Positions 1 to 12,433 of a stretch of 64,000 nt of DNA are shown here, piece by piece (positions within the stretch are counted from its first letter, which is position 1; each line of letters begins with the position of its first letter). Below the pieces are notes generated by a model. The model had not been told where the DNA came from. It ran no database searches and saw nothing but the letters and a program-made list of their open reading frames with translations. A program made the translations under genes and the position numbers. The stretch comes from Lagopus muta (Eukaryota > Chordata > Aves > Galliformes > Phasianidae): the NCBI RefSeq assembly GCF_023343835.1, contig NC_064436.1:52365883-52429882 (forward strand). The letters run 5' to 3'.

Positions 1-649
1 TGCAGGATATTTCTAAATGTGATGTTTCATTTATGTTGAAAATGATGTGGACTTAATCAAATAAGGGAAATAAGTGAGCTCCAAGAAATACTTTAAAAAA
101 GCTGTGCTTAGTAACTTGATATTATGCTTCCTTTCTCAACACAACTACAAAGCTGTCACATTAGTAATGGGGAGTTCCACAATAAAAAGGTGCATTATAT
201 GTTTTGGCAACAACATAGCTAAATTAAATATGTTATATCTGTTAGGAGTTCTGCAAATGCATCTAGTGTATTTAACAGGATAATGTATCTAACAGGATAG
301 TTATCAAAGAATATGAATTTCTGTTGAGCTTTGTCGTAAAATCTCATACTTTCCCACCTTAAAATTTTTGTAAAATAGGAGAAGGCAGTGAATCCAGCAT
401 GACTAAGGGGAAAATTTTTAAATTGTATATTTCTCAGTGTTATATTTACTTGGCACCAGTTTTTTTTTTCTTCACTGACAGTAACCTTGCATGTCTGATA
501 TATTTGAATACCTAGATTCCTATCTGAAGCTTCTTTGAGGACCTTAAGGTATAATGTAGTACAGTCCTGTATTATCTTAAGTTTGCTTTTACAGAATAAA
601 AAACTAGATCTTTTAGATTTTGCTGAAAATTCAAACCATATTTAAATAT
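1..649. other. AT-rich DNA without identified feature
   Basis: No recognisable gene or repeat was seen. The small open frame at 74-283 uses a non-ATG start, matches nothing I recognise and has composition typical of chance frames in AT-rich DNA. Confidence 0.6.
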
Positions 650-1155
650 GAGGGCTACTCCATAAGTAATGTTTTCTATTATTTTATCTTGGCTCATGAC
701 ATCAGAGGCAGGTGTTGGCAGTATGGCAGTAGGGGCTAAGCCTTTCTAGCAATATTTCAGTACATTCTGTTCCTGTGTGGATGACAATGGATGGTCAGTC
801 TGATAAAATGGTGTCTGACATGGAAGTGTATGTGAAACAAAGATGTGTCATTTAACTCCTCCACGAGGAAAAATTGCACCCATTAACATTTATAGAAAAC
901 AAAAGGTGGATGTGAGCTCAGTGAGGCAGTGAGTGAAGCACTTTCAGCTGTTGTAACTGTGACATTAGGTCACCTGAGCTGGTGCAAATTTCTATGAACT
1001 CAACACACGCACTCTTATTCATTTTTGGAAAAAATACATAGCTAATGGCGATGACTATGTTGAAAAAAAGTGTTTTGTAGGTGAGAATTTGCTCTATCAA
1101 GTAATCTTATTGTGCTCTTTGTATCTGTATTAGCTTTCCTGAAAATAAATAGAGT
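650..1155 (+). mobile_element. Mariner-type DNA transposon relic, copy 1
   Basis: The copy opens with a terminal motif like GGGCTACTCCATAAGTAATG and runs colinearly with the copies at 33569 and 48573. Shared blocks include GTCTGATAAAATGGTGTCTGACATGG near 800, GAGCTCAGTGAGGCAGTGAG near 913, GTGTTTTGTAGGTGAGAATTTGCT near 1070 and TGTGCTCTTTGTATCTG near 1111. It is about 500 bp, much shorter than a full mariner (about 1.3 kb), and lacks an intact transposase frame, so it cannot move by itself. It resembles the chicken mariner family reported as Galluhop; the name is from memory and unverified. The right end lacks a clean terminal repeat. Confidence 0.75.
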
Positions 1156-1413
1156 GTGTTAGTTTAGGAGTGTCTTAAATACATTTAGTGAAAAAGTAAA
1201 ACATGATGAGGGGAAGGATATCAATTTTGTTTTTTCACCAGCCAAGTCATCAGTTCCTAGTCCTACTTTCTTTTTAACTACGGAAGCAATTCTTCAAATC
1301 AAGAGAAAAAGACCTAGTCTAAAAGTCATGCACAGGAGTTCTGCCAGAGTGTGACGTTAATTTAATTAAGTTATTAAAAAATACTTTATAAAGAAAGAAG
1401 AAAATAAAATGTT

Positions 1414-1440
1414 AATATAATATATATATATAATATAATA
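1414..1440. repeat. TA-rich microsatellite
   Basis: An imperfect run of TA and TAA units, typical slippage-prone simple sequence. Confidence 0.8.
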
Positions 1441-1443
1441 GGA

Positions 1444-1479
1444 TCAACTAATTAGCTGGGGTCAACTAATTAGCTGGGG
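1444..1479. repeat. Two-copy 18-bp tandem repeat
   Basis: The unit TCAACTAATTAGCTGGGG occurs twice with no mismatch, directly after the TA microsatellite. CTAATTAG inside each unit is an 8-bp palindrome containing the TAATTA homeodomain core. Perfect identity indicates a recent duplication. Confidence 0.9.
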
Positions 1480-2769
1480 TGAACTGTTAAAATCAGCTCT
1501 GATATGCTGATTATATTTACTCCAAGATTATTTAATATATATTTTTGGCAGACACAGAGGGGAGAATACAATAAAGACATATTTATAAAGAAAAATAACT
1601 ATGAAACAGGTTATTGTACATTTGAAAAAGTATTTCTTAAATTTAAGTACAATCCAAGTAACTTTCACAGTGTCCTCTGCTCTTAATCAGCTCAAAGGCT
1701 CCTGAACATCTCCTATAATACCACAGTTTGTTGCTCACTTCTGTATATTGTAGAACCAGGAGCAAAAAGTTCACTGTGCTAAAAATGAAAGCAGTCCTAA
1801 GTTTTCCAAAACATTATGCAGAAGTAGAATAATAATAATACCATGATAATGCATACACGCATCAGAAAATTTGTTTTGTTGCATTCTCTTTCCTTGTTTT
1901 CCTGTAACTGTTAACATGTTAAATGGTTTCTAGCCAAGATGTAAGGACCTCTAAGAACTTTAAACAGGAAATTTCGAGGTTTTTCAGATTTATAAAATTT
2001 TTCCGAACAAATTAATTTTAGACATGACTCTCCACAGATTAATATTTACAGAGCGCTTGAATAGAAATGACACAAAATATTCTTTCTGTCAGTTTATCTA
2101 TGTTTAATTTAAAAATAAAAAAGGATAGATTTCAAAATACATGATTTTGGGTTTTAGTGATTCAAGCAAGATAGCTGCAAGTTAGTAATACAAATAGTTT
2201 TAATTACTTTGGCAAATTCCATTGCATAGTATAGCACAATTTCCTACTTTTTTCCACTTCTTTTTCTTGTAATTTGACACTTGTTTTACATCCTGATTTT
2301 TCTAGACTAAAATTTTTCTAGAAATTTTTCTAGACTAAAATGGTTATGCATTATTCATCAGACACAGCAGTTATTAAGCAAAATTAAATAGCATTTTTAA
2401 ACGACTTATATATATTTTAGTTGATAATAACTTTAGCATGTGTATTAAGAAAAGCATTCAGAGTCACTAAAACCATAATATCTAATTAATATCTATTGCA
2501 TACAATTCAGCTTGTTCCATCTTCTTGTTATGTGAACATATGGATTCAGGAGATCTCAACTAATTTATAGAAAGGTTAATTTTAATTCAATGAATAGAGG
2601 AAATAATTGTCTTACAAAATATAAAAAAAAATCTTATAAAATATGACAGATAAAATAAAAAGGTTTTAGAGATTACCCTGTCATCTTAATTCCTTGCAAG
2701 AAACAGCATTAACTCTTGTGAATCTGAAGAACTGTAGAAGTGATATGAGATTAATTCTATTTCAATACA
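1480..2769. other. AT-rich DNA, no gene seen
   Basis: Mostly unique AT-rich sequence. A small interspersed duplication of TTTTTCTAGACTAAAA lies at about 2297-2340 around a TCTAGA palindrome. Nothing supports a gene. Confidence 0.55.
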
Positions 2770-2863
2770 GATTTAGAGGTTCGTGGCCATGCGTGTGGCA
2801 AGGGGATTTGAACTCAATGATCCTTGGGGCCCTTTCAACACAAGCCATTCTATGATTCTATGA
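2770..2863 (+). mobile_element. CR1 LINE 3' terminal fragment
   Basis: This short fragment carries the CR1 tail: GTGTGGCAAGGGGATTTGAACT, CCTTGGGGCCCTTTCAACACAAGCC, then ATTCTATGATTCTATGA. The 8-bp ATTCTATG repeat marks the 3' end of avian CR1. It is severely 5'-truncated, as most CR1 copies are. Confidence 0.9.
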
Positions 2864-4089
2864 AAACATGCTAGAGTTAATTATATTTCCATATTTTATT
2901 CCTCTATCATAATCCTATTTTACATCTAATTCTACTATTTTTAACATACACATGTGCATATACACATATATGCATGTATGTATACAGGTAAAATCTGTAC
3001 ATGAACATACATTTTTGTTTGTGGTCAAATTCAATGTTGATTTATTGTTAATTAGTTCTGAATATCTTGCCACCAAATACTTAACTAAATGTTAATAGTA
3101 CTTAATAAGAAATTAAGTACTTGAATCAAAATAATTTTCAAATCCAGTTATAGGCACCATTGAAGATTTTTAAGGGTTTGTTTTTTTGGTTGTGCTTTTT
3201 CACAGTGATTGATTTATTTTTAAAATTGCCTAATTCTCTGACCTATAATTATGGACATACTATACAAATAAATAAATAAATAAATAAATAAAAGGTATAG
3301 AGAAAAAAGTCTTAGTATTTGTCTTCTTTCTTGAGGAATTGGTAAAGTCTGTAGTATTTCTCTCCAGATTCTTTTCCAGTTCTAAAAATTGTACGATATT
3401 TCAAAATCCGCTTTGAGATCTTAAAATACCTTGGCTGAGCTTGAAACAATCTTTGTAGGTTTTGATTACCTATTAACAGTTTAGAGATCCTGTAATCTGT
3501 TATTTCCATATACTTTATGAGCCTTTTCCCATAAGAAATATATTTTCAAATAATCAGGCATTTTTTATTTAGTATGTTTTAAACCTCAACCTCTATGCAT
3601 ATAACATATTTGAATTCCTTCATAAATTAACGTGGGCAAAGGAAAAAAAACATCATAATATTCTAAACACAAGACACATATTTTTCTTTTCCCTTGTGTA
3701 ATGGTCTTTATATGATCCACTAAAATTGTCCTAGCAAAATAATGGCAACAAACAGAAAGAAATAGAATTTAGATGAAGCTAATGGTTTCTCTCTTCTCAA
3801 ACAGAACTCTTCAAAGGAAATCATACATTTAATTTTGAAATTACAATTGAAATATACAGGATGATATTTGTGAGATAAACCGAATATTCAGGTGTTCCCA
3901 CAGGGAAAGAAAAGGGGAACACATAACTACCTAAAGGACGCAGGCCTGGGTCTTGCACAGATAGAGAATAACAAAGATCTGAAAGCCACTCTGGGTGTGC
4001 AGCACAGCAAATGTGTTAGACTATTCTTGTTAATGTTATGTGGTTCACCAACTCTAAAGGTATAACGTATCAATACAGTTCACTCCTTT
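2864..4089. other. AT-rich DNA with a TAAA microsatellite
   Basis: No gene was recognised. A (TAAA)n tract lies at 3266-3293. The minus-strand frame at 3312-3509 has no recognisable domain. The modestly GC-richer patch at 3890-4020 could be an old repeat but was not identified. Confidence 0.55.
3266..3293. repeat. (TAAA)n microsatellite
   Basis: About six consecutive AAAT units, a candidate length-polymorphic tetranucleotide. Confidence 0.9.
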
Positions 4090-4530
4090 ATCCACATGCT
4101 ATTCAGTGTCTTTACTAATGACATAAAAAATAGAATGGAGTACTATTTCATCAAGTTCATACATAATATCAAATTGGAAGGTCAGTTGAATAGTCAGAAG
4201 TATGGAATACATCACAATTGACAGGCTGAAAGAAGTTAATTTTTTTGGCCCTAAGTGAGAAAGAATATGGACTAATCTTGTACTAGCTACAACTACCTAA
4301 TGGGGAGATAGAGAGAAGATTCACAATTTTCTTGATTGTGCATAGTAATAAGAATAGAATAAGAATAAAAAACAAGGTAGGAAACAAGGAATTTTTCATA
4401 AAGAACAGGAAAAATTATTTTCTTTTAAGAGTGGCCAAATATTGGAAGAGAAAATCAGAAAAGTTGTAGGGTCTCCATTCTTGGAGACTGGGAAGGCACT
4501 GAGCATCCCTATTTAATTGTTGGCATTCTG
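4090..4530 (+). mobile_element. Highly degenerate CR1 LINE fragment
   Basis: The sequence follows the 3' part of CR1 ORF2 and its tail with many substitutions and gaps. Recognisable blocks are TTTACTAATGACATAAAAAATAGAATGGAGTAC (reverse transcriptase region), CAACTACCTAATGGGGAGATAGAGAGAAGA, GAGTGGCCAAATATTGGAAGAG and GTCTCCATTCTTGGAGA. The terminal ATTCTATGA repeat is not evident. Divergence suggests one of the oldest insertions here. The call rests on order and spacing of several blocks, not on one motif. Confidence 0.65.
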
Positions 4531-6986
4531 TGGAGAAGCCATGACCTTTAGAAAACCCTACAAATCTAAATTAATTTGTGATTTTATTGTTATGTATGTA
4601 TGCTCTATTTTTAGAGCAGAATACAATTAAAGAATTTAATCACAAAAATTATTTTACAACTATTTACTTCATTTTTAGAGATGGCTACATATTTTAATTA
4701 AATGTAATTTCCTCTGTAAATACAAAAAAATTTAAGTTGTGATGGGAGAAAGCACAGCTTTTCCCACTTATCTGTATTTTCCTGTGGGATCTGAGCTGAG
4801 TTATGCTCTTTTGCAAATGCTTTGCACAGCTAACTTAATGTAAGAGTTCATTTTGTCTGCTAAAGCTGATGGCAGATTTGTATTTGTGAAATATTTGAAT
4901 TAAGTGAAGGAAATGGTGCTTAACGTGTGGCAACTGTTTAATCAGTGAATAATTTACTCGATGTGTGAAGTATTTTCTATGGGCTCATTTATGATAATAG
5001 ACATTCAAGGCTCAATCAATGTAAGCAATAGATTTATGATGTATTTAGTCATAACATAATCCAACTTGAGTACTCTTATTTATTACTATTCGTGGTTCAA
5101 TTCTTTTTTTTTCTACATAGAATTTACAGTGTCTAACTACACTCATAGAGTACTTAGCAGAATTTTTAAAACAGCATTTATTCACATCTGTCTTAGCATA
5201 TTTTTGCATTCAAATGTTGGACTTCAAAACACAAGACTATGATCTCATTTGCATAATTACATGAATGGAAGGGTATCCATTTTATTCACATTTCAAAGAA
5301 ACAATTAGAGAAATAATTAGCAAGAAAATTGATCCATTACTCTGGAATTTCTTGTTTCTTTTTGTCAAAATATTGGGGTGCATTTTTCAGTTTATATAAT
5401 CCCGATTTTCCCTCATAACCTGTTCACTTGCCTTCTGTTTCTTCAAATACCATGCCAAAGAATTAACACTAGAAATTATGATCCTTTGGATGCTAACAGA
5501 GGCAAAAACTGTAGATGGTTGAATACTATTCAAATTTTATATACTCCAGAAGTCTTTCATAATGATAATGTGTAGAGTATCTATAAAAGACCCATAAGAT
5601 TAAATTAGGAGAGAACAAATTGTCACCTACAGGGATACATAGTCTTGGTTAATTATCCTTAATTGTTAGTATTCTGCTTTTAAAAGGGATTCTTCCTAGT
5701 CAAATAAAATAAAGTTAGTGTAATTTTCATACATTATTTACTTGAATTTTCTGAATTAATAAGAAAAAGATATCACTACAAGAAATAGTGCAGAACTTAG
5801 CATAAGACATTTTGTATGATGGTCAAGATATCTGTGTAAATGCTAAAGACTTCAGCAGCAGAGGATGGTCAGTTGGCCAAATATTTTCTGGTTATGAGGG
5901 CAAAACTTGTGATCTAACCTGCCAATTTACTTATCACATCTGAAGGCTCTGTTAGAAAAACAGAAAAAAGATATCCTTGCATTCCTCTCAACCCATGAAT
6001 AGTCTGGTTGATGTGCAGTACATATTATGATTATACTGCAGAGGTTAAGAAACTGTCAGTGGAGGAAGATGCAATGTATGGAGCTATATAAGTGTACAGA
6101 ATTAAAAGAATTAACATTATGCTGAAGTTTTGCATTTAGATTTTTAACTAAAGAGACAGAATTTTCAAGAAATTTTGATCTGAAAGCTAGGGAAAAAAAA
6201 TCAAAATTCAATAAGAGATGTTATTGGTATGGTACTTCAATGTCCATTTAGGGGGAAACAGTATAGTATTTTCTATTTCACATTGACCAGAAACAGTTTA
6301 CTTTCAGTTCTACATGAATGGTCAAAACTGTAAATAGAGGTAGGTCAGAAGCAATTTTCTCTGAAACAGTCTTTCTAAGTATCTTCATTCAGAAAAAAAA
6401 AAATTGAAAATGTAAAAATTTAGTTGTTTTTTGATTTTCAAATCGGAGAAACTGAAATATATTCAACAACCTGGTAAAGGCCAAGGTCAAATATATTTTT
6501 AAAACTAGATCTGCATATAGCTAAAAACAAATTACCATTAGTTTACTGAAACATCTTCCAGATTCTTTTGTTTCCCTTCATTTTACAATAGTTAATTTCA
6601 ACATATTTTCCCCCATTTAGTTCTGCAACAACATATCATAGTTCTTTCTGACAATTCTAATTTTATCCTATAGGTCTTAACTATGTTGAATTTCTTCCTG
6701 CTTTCTTAAATGGAACAAATTCCTGTTTATCTTCCTCAAAACCGGTAATTTTGGATGGCATCAGATTAAGCATAACTTGGGTTCTACCCAATTACTAAAC
6801 TGCATGGCTATCCATTATGTCAATTTAGTGGTGAATGTGCCAGTTTGTCCATATTTTAAACTATGCAAATAAGATTAGTTTTGCTACTCACTGTTTCAAA
6901 ATACACTGTGAAAATGCCACTCTGCGTAAGTGAATTTGAATTCTTGAAGGTCAGAATGACCAGACTTCTTCTTTTGATTCAAAATA
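4531..6986. other. Unique AT-rich DNA, possible regulatory content
   Basis: No gene or known repeat was seen. The segment 4740-5260 has varied sequence without simple-repeat bias and contains POU/homeodomain-like words, including one listed at 5247-5260. This is weak evidence of non-coding function. Confidence 0.45.
5247..5260 (+). promoter_or_regulatory. Octamer plus AATTA, possible POU/homeodomain site
   Basis: ATTTGCATAATTAC is an exact octamer (ATTTGCAT) followed by AATTA, the composite arrangement bound by POU-homeodomain factors. Such words arise by chance in AT-rich DNA, so this is only a candidate. Confidence 0.25.
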
Positions 6987-7420
6987 AAGTTCAAAACTGA
7001 TGCCTCCTTTTTATTTCTACGGGAACCACATTAGAGGCAAAGAGCACAATAACACTGTTTTATAGAGCGAATTCTTAGCTACAAAGCACTGTTTTTCAGT
7101 GTAATCACCACCGTTATCTTTGCATTTTCACCAGAAGTGAACCAGAACCTGCATGCTCATAAATACCTTCATCAACAGCTTAATTAATTAATTGAATTAA
7201 TTAAATGAAACATAAGTGTTTCCTATGCACTTCCATGTCAGATGCCATCTTGTCAGACTGCCTCTCTGCTGCCATCTGTCACACAGCAACACAAATGTAA
7301 CAGGGAAATTAACAACAAAATTATTGCTGGGAAGGTTCAGCCCTTACTGTTATACACGGTGTCTGCCTCTGACACTGTGAGCCAACATAGTAAATGGGAG
7401 GCATTATTTTTGGAATAAAC
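6987..7420 (-). mobile_element. Mariner-type DNA transposon relic, copy 2
   Basis: The minus-strand copy shows both outer ends: TGATGCCTCCTTTTTATTTC at the left and GGGAGGCATTATTTTTGGAATAAAC at the right. Shared internal blocks include CAAAGAGCACAATAACACTG, CTACAAAGCACTGTTTTTCAGTG and CTTCCATGTCAGATGCCATCTTGTCAGACTGCC. The middle has lost the CACTGCCTCACTG portion and carries a TTAATTAATTAATTGAATTAATTAA stretch near 7180-7205 instead. The copy is about 430 bp and non-coding. Confidence 0.75.
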
Positions 7421-7496
7421 TTCATACATTCTTCAACTTACAGACTTCATACAGACTTCAACTTACCTGATGTATGTTAGAAATATAATACAGCAC

Positions 7497-8255
7497 AGAG
7501 GAAGCAGTCCAGGAGGTTTCTAGACTGTGTGGAAGATAGCTTCCTTATGCAACCGGTAGGAGAGCCTACCAGGGGTGGTGCCCTGCTGGACCTGGTCTTC
7601 ACTGACAAAGAAGGACTGGTGAGAGAAGTGAAGTTTGGGGACCATCTCATGCAGAGCAACCATGGAATTGTAAAATTCTCTATTCTTGGAGATGACCAGC
7701 AAAACTGCTTTCTTGAACTTCCAGAGGGCGGACTTTGATCTGTTCAGGGCGCTTGTAGCATGGGTCCCTTCAAAGTCGCTTCTCAAGGCTAAAGGTGTCC
7801 AGAAAGCCTGGACGCTCCTCAAGATGGAAATCTTAAAGGCACAAGAACAGGCTGTCCCTGAGTGCCGTAAGGCGAGCCATAGGGGTGGATGAGACAGGAA
7901 CTACTGTTGAGACTCAGGGAGAAAAAGAGAGTCTATGTCCTCTGGAAGAAGGGACTGGTTATTTGGGGAGATTACAAGGAAGTAGCTAAAGTATGCAGGG
8001 AGGAAATTAGGAATGCAAAAGCCCAACTTGAACTCAACTTGGTCACTGCCGTAAAAGACAATAGAAAATCCTTTTATAAATATATCAATGGCAGAAGAAG
8101 AACCAAGGATAATTTTCATCCTATATTTGATGCAGCAGGAAATGTGGCCACTGAGGACAAAGAGAAGGTTGAGGTCCACAATGCCTTTTTTATATCTGCT
8201 TTTAATAGCCAGACTAGTTACCCTCTGGGCATTTTATACCCTGATCTGGAAGTCT
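7497..8255 (+). pseudogene. CR1 ORF2 relic (endonuclease end and linker), frameshifted
   Basis: Translated segments match the CR1 ORF2 polyprotein. Positions 7529-7738 give the end of the endonuclease, with the block GGALLDLVFTDKEGLV. Positions 7686-7892 continue in another frame, then 7889-8245 give KVCREEIRNAKAQLELNL and the KSFYKYINGRRRTKDN block, which leads towards the reverse transcriptase domain in an intact element. At least two frameshifts separate these pieces, and the reverse transcriptase itself is missing. The fragment has neither the 5' end nor the ATTCTATG tail, so flanks were lost after insertion. It is a dead LINE segment, not a host gene. Confidence 0.88.
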
Positions 8256-8390
8256 GGTATTAGAGAAAAATACAACAAAAATGAATTCTGAAATTTATGT
8301 CACATTTTATTACAACCTATCATTAATTGAAGGAGAAGTTGCATTATTCTTTGTTGCAGAAGTTATGTGTGAAAGCAGGAAAAATGTGTT

Positions 8391-8424
8391 TTCTTCTTTC
8401 TTTCTTTCTTTTTTTTTTTTTTTT
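8391..8424. repeat. (TTTC)n followed by poly(T)
   Basis: Pyrimidine-only tract of TTTC units running into about 16 T residues. Confidence 0.85.
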
Positions 8425-9432
8425 AAACATTTGACTATCATTCTGTGGAAGTTGCTATAATGTTTCATTATAATACACAGTCATATGTTACAGTGTTATA
8501 CAACCAGTAAATACTTGGATGAAGCTAAAATTCTATGGTGCTATGTGACAGTTTAAGTATGTATTATGAAACCTACAAAAAACAGTGACTCTAAATCATT
8601 CCTTACCCATATAGTTTTCTAATTAGAGTCTTTCAAGGATTTTTGTTTGTTTTTTGTTTTTTCCTAAATTTTAATAAAATACTATATATATATAACCACT
8701 GTTGTGGCACAGATCAGGAAATCTAGAAGACTTTCTTCATAAAGTTTCCCTATCTTAAAATTTATTCATTTGGAGTGTGACCATGGATTTAAACTTATTT
8801 TTTAAATCTGAATTTTGTGCCTAACAAATAACCTAACAAATACAACTACATGGCTTTTTTAAAACTTTGAATTATGAAGTGCTGCCATGACTTCTATCCA
8901 TATTTAAACCCATAAAAGACAATTTGTGTATATTGGATTTAATTTTGATATTTAGTCTGAGATAAATAGCAAGTTGGTCCACATTTTTTCTACACTCCCT
9001 TCCTTCATTTCAAAGTTTCTATTTCTACCTGCTTTTGTCCTTCTCTACAGTTTTTTATTAACAAATAAAAAATGTAATTGATGTTATAATTTATTATTAT
9101 GGGACATTAAAATGTTATTTTTTTTTTATACAAATGTCTTGTTCTCAAAATAGCTACTTTACTATTGAAATTACTTTTATTTTTGAGAAGGAAACTCTAA
9201 GAGCGATTTTATTCCACTAAAAAAGAGAGTGAATCAATCTTCATTAATGGGAAAATAGGTATTAATGCCTTTACTATTAAAATGTATAACTAAACACAAA
9301 CAAAATTATAAATGTACATACATGCATGTACATGTGTATGCATTTGCAAGCTGTATTCGTATGCATCTAGATATGCACCTCGATGTTATTACAGTAGAAA
9401 CTAGCAATTAAAAAAAGGTTTTCATACAGAAT

Positions 9433-9454
9433 TTTTGTTTGTTTGTTTGTTTTT
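9433..9454. repeat. (TTTG)n microsatellite
   Basis: Four TTTG units flanked by T runs. Confidence 0.85.
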
Positions 9455-10303
9455 AATGCTTAGTTAGCCAGTCAGAGGGTAGTATGAAGAATAAAAAATG
9501 GCAACAAGAAGGTGAAATAGTCACTTTACTTTTGCAACAAGTTCCCAATAAAAAGGCTTATTTAGGAGACTGACTAGGATTACTCAATTTCCTGCTTCAT
9601 CAAGAATCATACCATCTTAATCAGCTCCCTTGATTCTGAGTATGAGGAGCTTAATGAAGAAAGAAATTAATTCTCAGTTGCAACCACCTGTAGCTACTAA
9701 CTTATTCACTCATGCTGTCAGTCCTCCCTGACCCCCATCGGACTGTGAGAGTATTTGTCACTCATCTGAATCCCATTTTCTGAGTATTCTAGAATGATAG
9801 CTTGGTTTGTGTTACAGAAACATATATGTAAAATATGTGTATATATGTAAAATAGAGTGGCTACAAATATTTATGAAATATTTCCTATTAGGAATAGTTG
9901 ACACTTATTTCACTGCAGTCCCTCTAGACAACAAGTCTTGGCACTATCCAGGCTTCTGAAATGTGACTGCTGGAATATAAACTGTTGCTGGTACCTAGAT
10001 ATTAAAATAACTGGGTAACTTAATAACATACCATAGTCCATTGAGAAGTTCTCAATTTCCAGATCCCTAATCTTAAAATGTACTTGACTACGTGATTTTA
10101 AATCTGTGTTTCCCACACTTTGCTGGAGGCCGTGAACTCCAGCATGTCATCATTCAACAGAGAGGGCATTACATCAATAAAACCCAGTAGAAGTCTCAAT
10201 TTTGTAGATAACATCAGTCTATACTAGTAAGTATACACTGACATGATCAGACTCCCTATGAAATCTAATCTTAATTTTTAAAAAATAGTAATTGTATACC
10301 TCA

Positions 10304-10336
10304 TTTTTTTTTTCCTTTTTTTTTTTTTTTTTTCCT
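10304..10336. repeat. T-rich low-complexity tract
   Basis: T run of 33 bases interrupted only by CC. Confidence 0.9.
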
Positions 10337-10495
10337 TGGTCTGGAAAGAATAGTTAGTCATGTACCCCTAAAGACTTGATATTAATGTTAGCTATATCCA
10401 GAGAATTAAGTATCTAGGAGCATTGAAGCAGAACACAAAACATACAGATGTGTAGTTAATAAGATAGGTGTAGGGGAACTATTAAATCATGGCCT

Positions 10496-11095
10496 GAATC
10501 TCTGATTGATCACCTGAGGCAAGCACTGAGTCAGCCATGGGAGCACAGGTGAAAGCAATTCAACTGTGTGACCAGAAGGAGTGGAGCCCAGCCTATATAT
10601 ATAGAGCAACTACTGCAGCTGTGAAGAGAGTAAGTCTTTTTATGGTTTTATGAATTTTGGTTGTTAGTATTCCACATAGTAACATATTCCACATAGTAAT
10701 ATCATGTAGTGCCCTGGGAGTTAAAGAGTTAATGCTCCAGTTCTGGGTACCTGTCCCAGAAGAGAAGAACAACTACATACTCCAGAGGACTATGCTCACA
10801 GAGGAGGTAATATCCCTGGCAAAGTTACAGGTCTTACCTTTCTTCCCTGTTGTTTGTACAAACTGCACGTCTTGCCTCAGCATTAGAGTAAGGCCTTCAG
10901 TTTTCAGGCTCTCTCATTTAATTTACTAGCTTCAATTCTAATTATATTGTGCTGTAGTTTTATTTTGCATTCCGAGATCTTATTTAGTAAAATAGTTTGT
11001 TTTTCCTTAGATAATTGCCTATTTTGTTTTAGGCCATCTCTTTATCCTTTTCCCTTATACTTTTCTGGGGTGTGGATCTGAAGATTTTTGAGGAT
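10496..11095 (+). mobile_element. LTR-like dispersed repeat, copy A
   Basis: From 10640 the copy is colinear with 20056-20578. Shared blocks include GGGAGTTAAAGAGTTAATGCTCCAGTTCTGG, CCAGAAGAGAAGAAC, AGCTTCAATTCTAATTATATTG and TTTAGTAAAATAGTTTG. Its first 145 bases also resemble the start of the element at 40695, with CAGGTG and CAGAAGGAGTGGAGCC followed by TATATATATAG, which could be a TATA box. TATA box and GTAAGT after it fit a solo retroviral-type LTR with promoter. No viral gene is attached. Boundaries are approximate; family name and class were not established. A 21-bp internal duplication (ATTCCACATAGTAACAT / ATTCCACATAGTAATAT) lies at 10668-10705. Confidence 0.6.
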
Positions 11096-12416
11096 TATCC
11101 ATGAACACAATACCCTTTTAAAGAATTTTGTCATTTGTTACTTCTCTAGTATTTGGAACTCTGTAAAAACCTGTAAATAGCTGACAGAACTCAGATCAGG
11201 AGAAAAATCCATATATAGCAGAGTAACAGTCTTGTCAACTGGATTGTTCCAGCTATGGTATTGGTATCCTAATAGGTTCATAAACAGTCACTAAAATAAC
11301 CTACTGTCAGAAGAGTGAAGGATATTTGATGAATGCTGGCTATGCGCTGGAAAATGAAAGTCTACAGCATTAAACTAGTCATAGTGCCTGAAGATACAAA
11401 TACACAACCTTATTTACGATTTTAAAATTGTTTATTTAAAAATGTGTATTTTGTGTATGGTGCAAATAAGACTTTAACAAGTTTTTATCCATTATTAGGA
11501 TTTTTTTTTAATCTACTCTCACAAAACTCAGCTCTTTCCCACTGTTTCTTCTTTCCCAAGCATGCAACCTAAGCTTACTTAGCATAGCCTCTCCTTGCTT
11601 TCTCATCATTCACTTCTTTTCTTACTGTCAGAAGCCCCTCTGCTAACTTTGACTGTATTGATAAGTTGTACAGCAAAGCGCGTTATTTTTAAATTGTTTA
11701 AATTTTATTTAACTGTAATGTGCCTTAAGAAAAGGATCAAATGGAATCTGAAATATTTGCATGTTTCATACATTATGTTTTAGGGGAAGTAGAAAAATTA
11801 TTACGTATTTTGACATAAAAAGGCACAGAAATGATATAAATAAATGAAATGAAATAACTGGGATAACTATGAGGTCACTGTCATCACATAAACAGTAACC
11901 AGCTGGAAGTAATACATTCTGATAAGAAATTATTAGAATAATTCCTCATTTCTTAGTGCTCCACCAGCAGTAATTTTTTGTTATGTTCTTATGACCTGAT
12001 TTTAAAAGTCATGGAAAATTCAAGCAAGAGTATTAACAGGGACAAAAATCAATGTTAGGTAAGATAAATAATAAAGTTAAAATCAAGATACATCTTTACT
12101 AATTTTTAATGGAGTTGTTTTCGCTTTCATGAAGAAAGATGTTTTGTAGGTGCAATAATTTTATTTAGATGCTTTGGAGGACCACTAAAAGTTCAGTTTG
12201 TGTCCAGTGCTCATCCCAGTCTGTGAGGTCATTTCTCATTTAGAATCATTCACTGATCACTCATAGATCAGCTACTAAGATTGTATTGGTCACCCAAATA
12301 TTTTCCAAAATTTATTAGGTTCCAAATATAATGATTAGATAAAAAAAAATTTAAAAAAACTATAAATAATACTCAAATATTTTATTTTCTAGGTAAACTT
12401 AGCAAGTACTCTATTT

Positions 12417-12433
12417 TTGTTGTTGTTGTTGTT
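12417..12433. repeat. (TTG)n microsatellite
   Basis: Five to six TTG units. Confidence 0.85.

Larger units (their letters stand above)
8256..10495. other. AT-rich DNA with simple repeats
   Basis: No gene was identified. It holds a TTTC/T tract at 8391-8424, a (TTTG)n tract at 9433-9454 and a T-rich tract at 10304-10336. The minus frame at 9910-10116 shows no recognisable domain. Confidence 0.55.
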
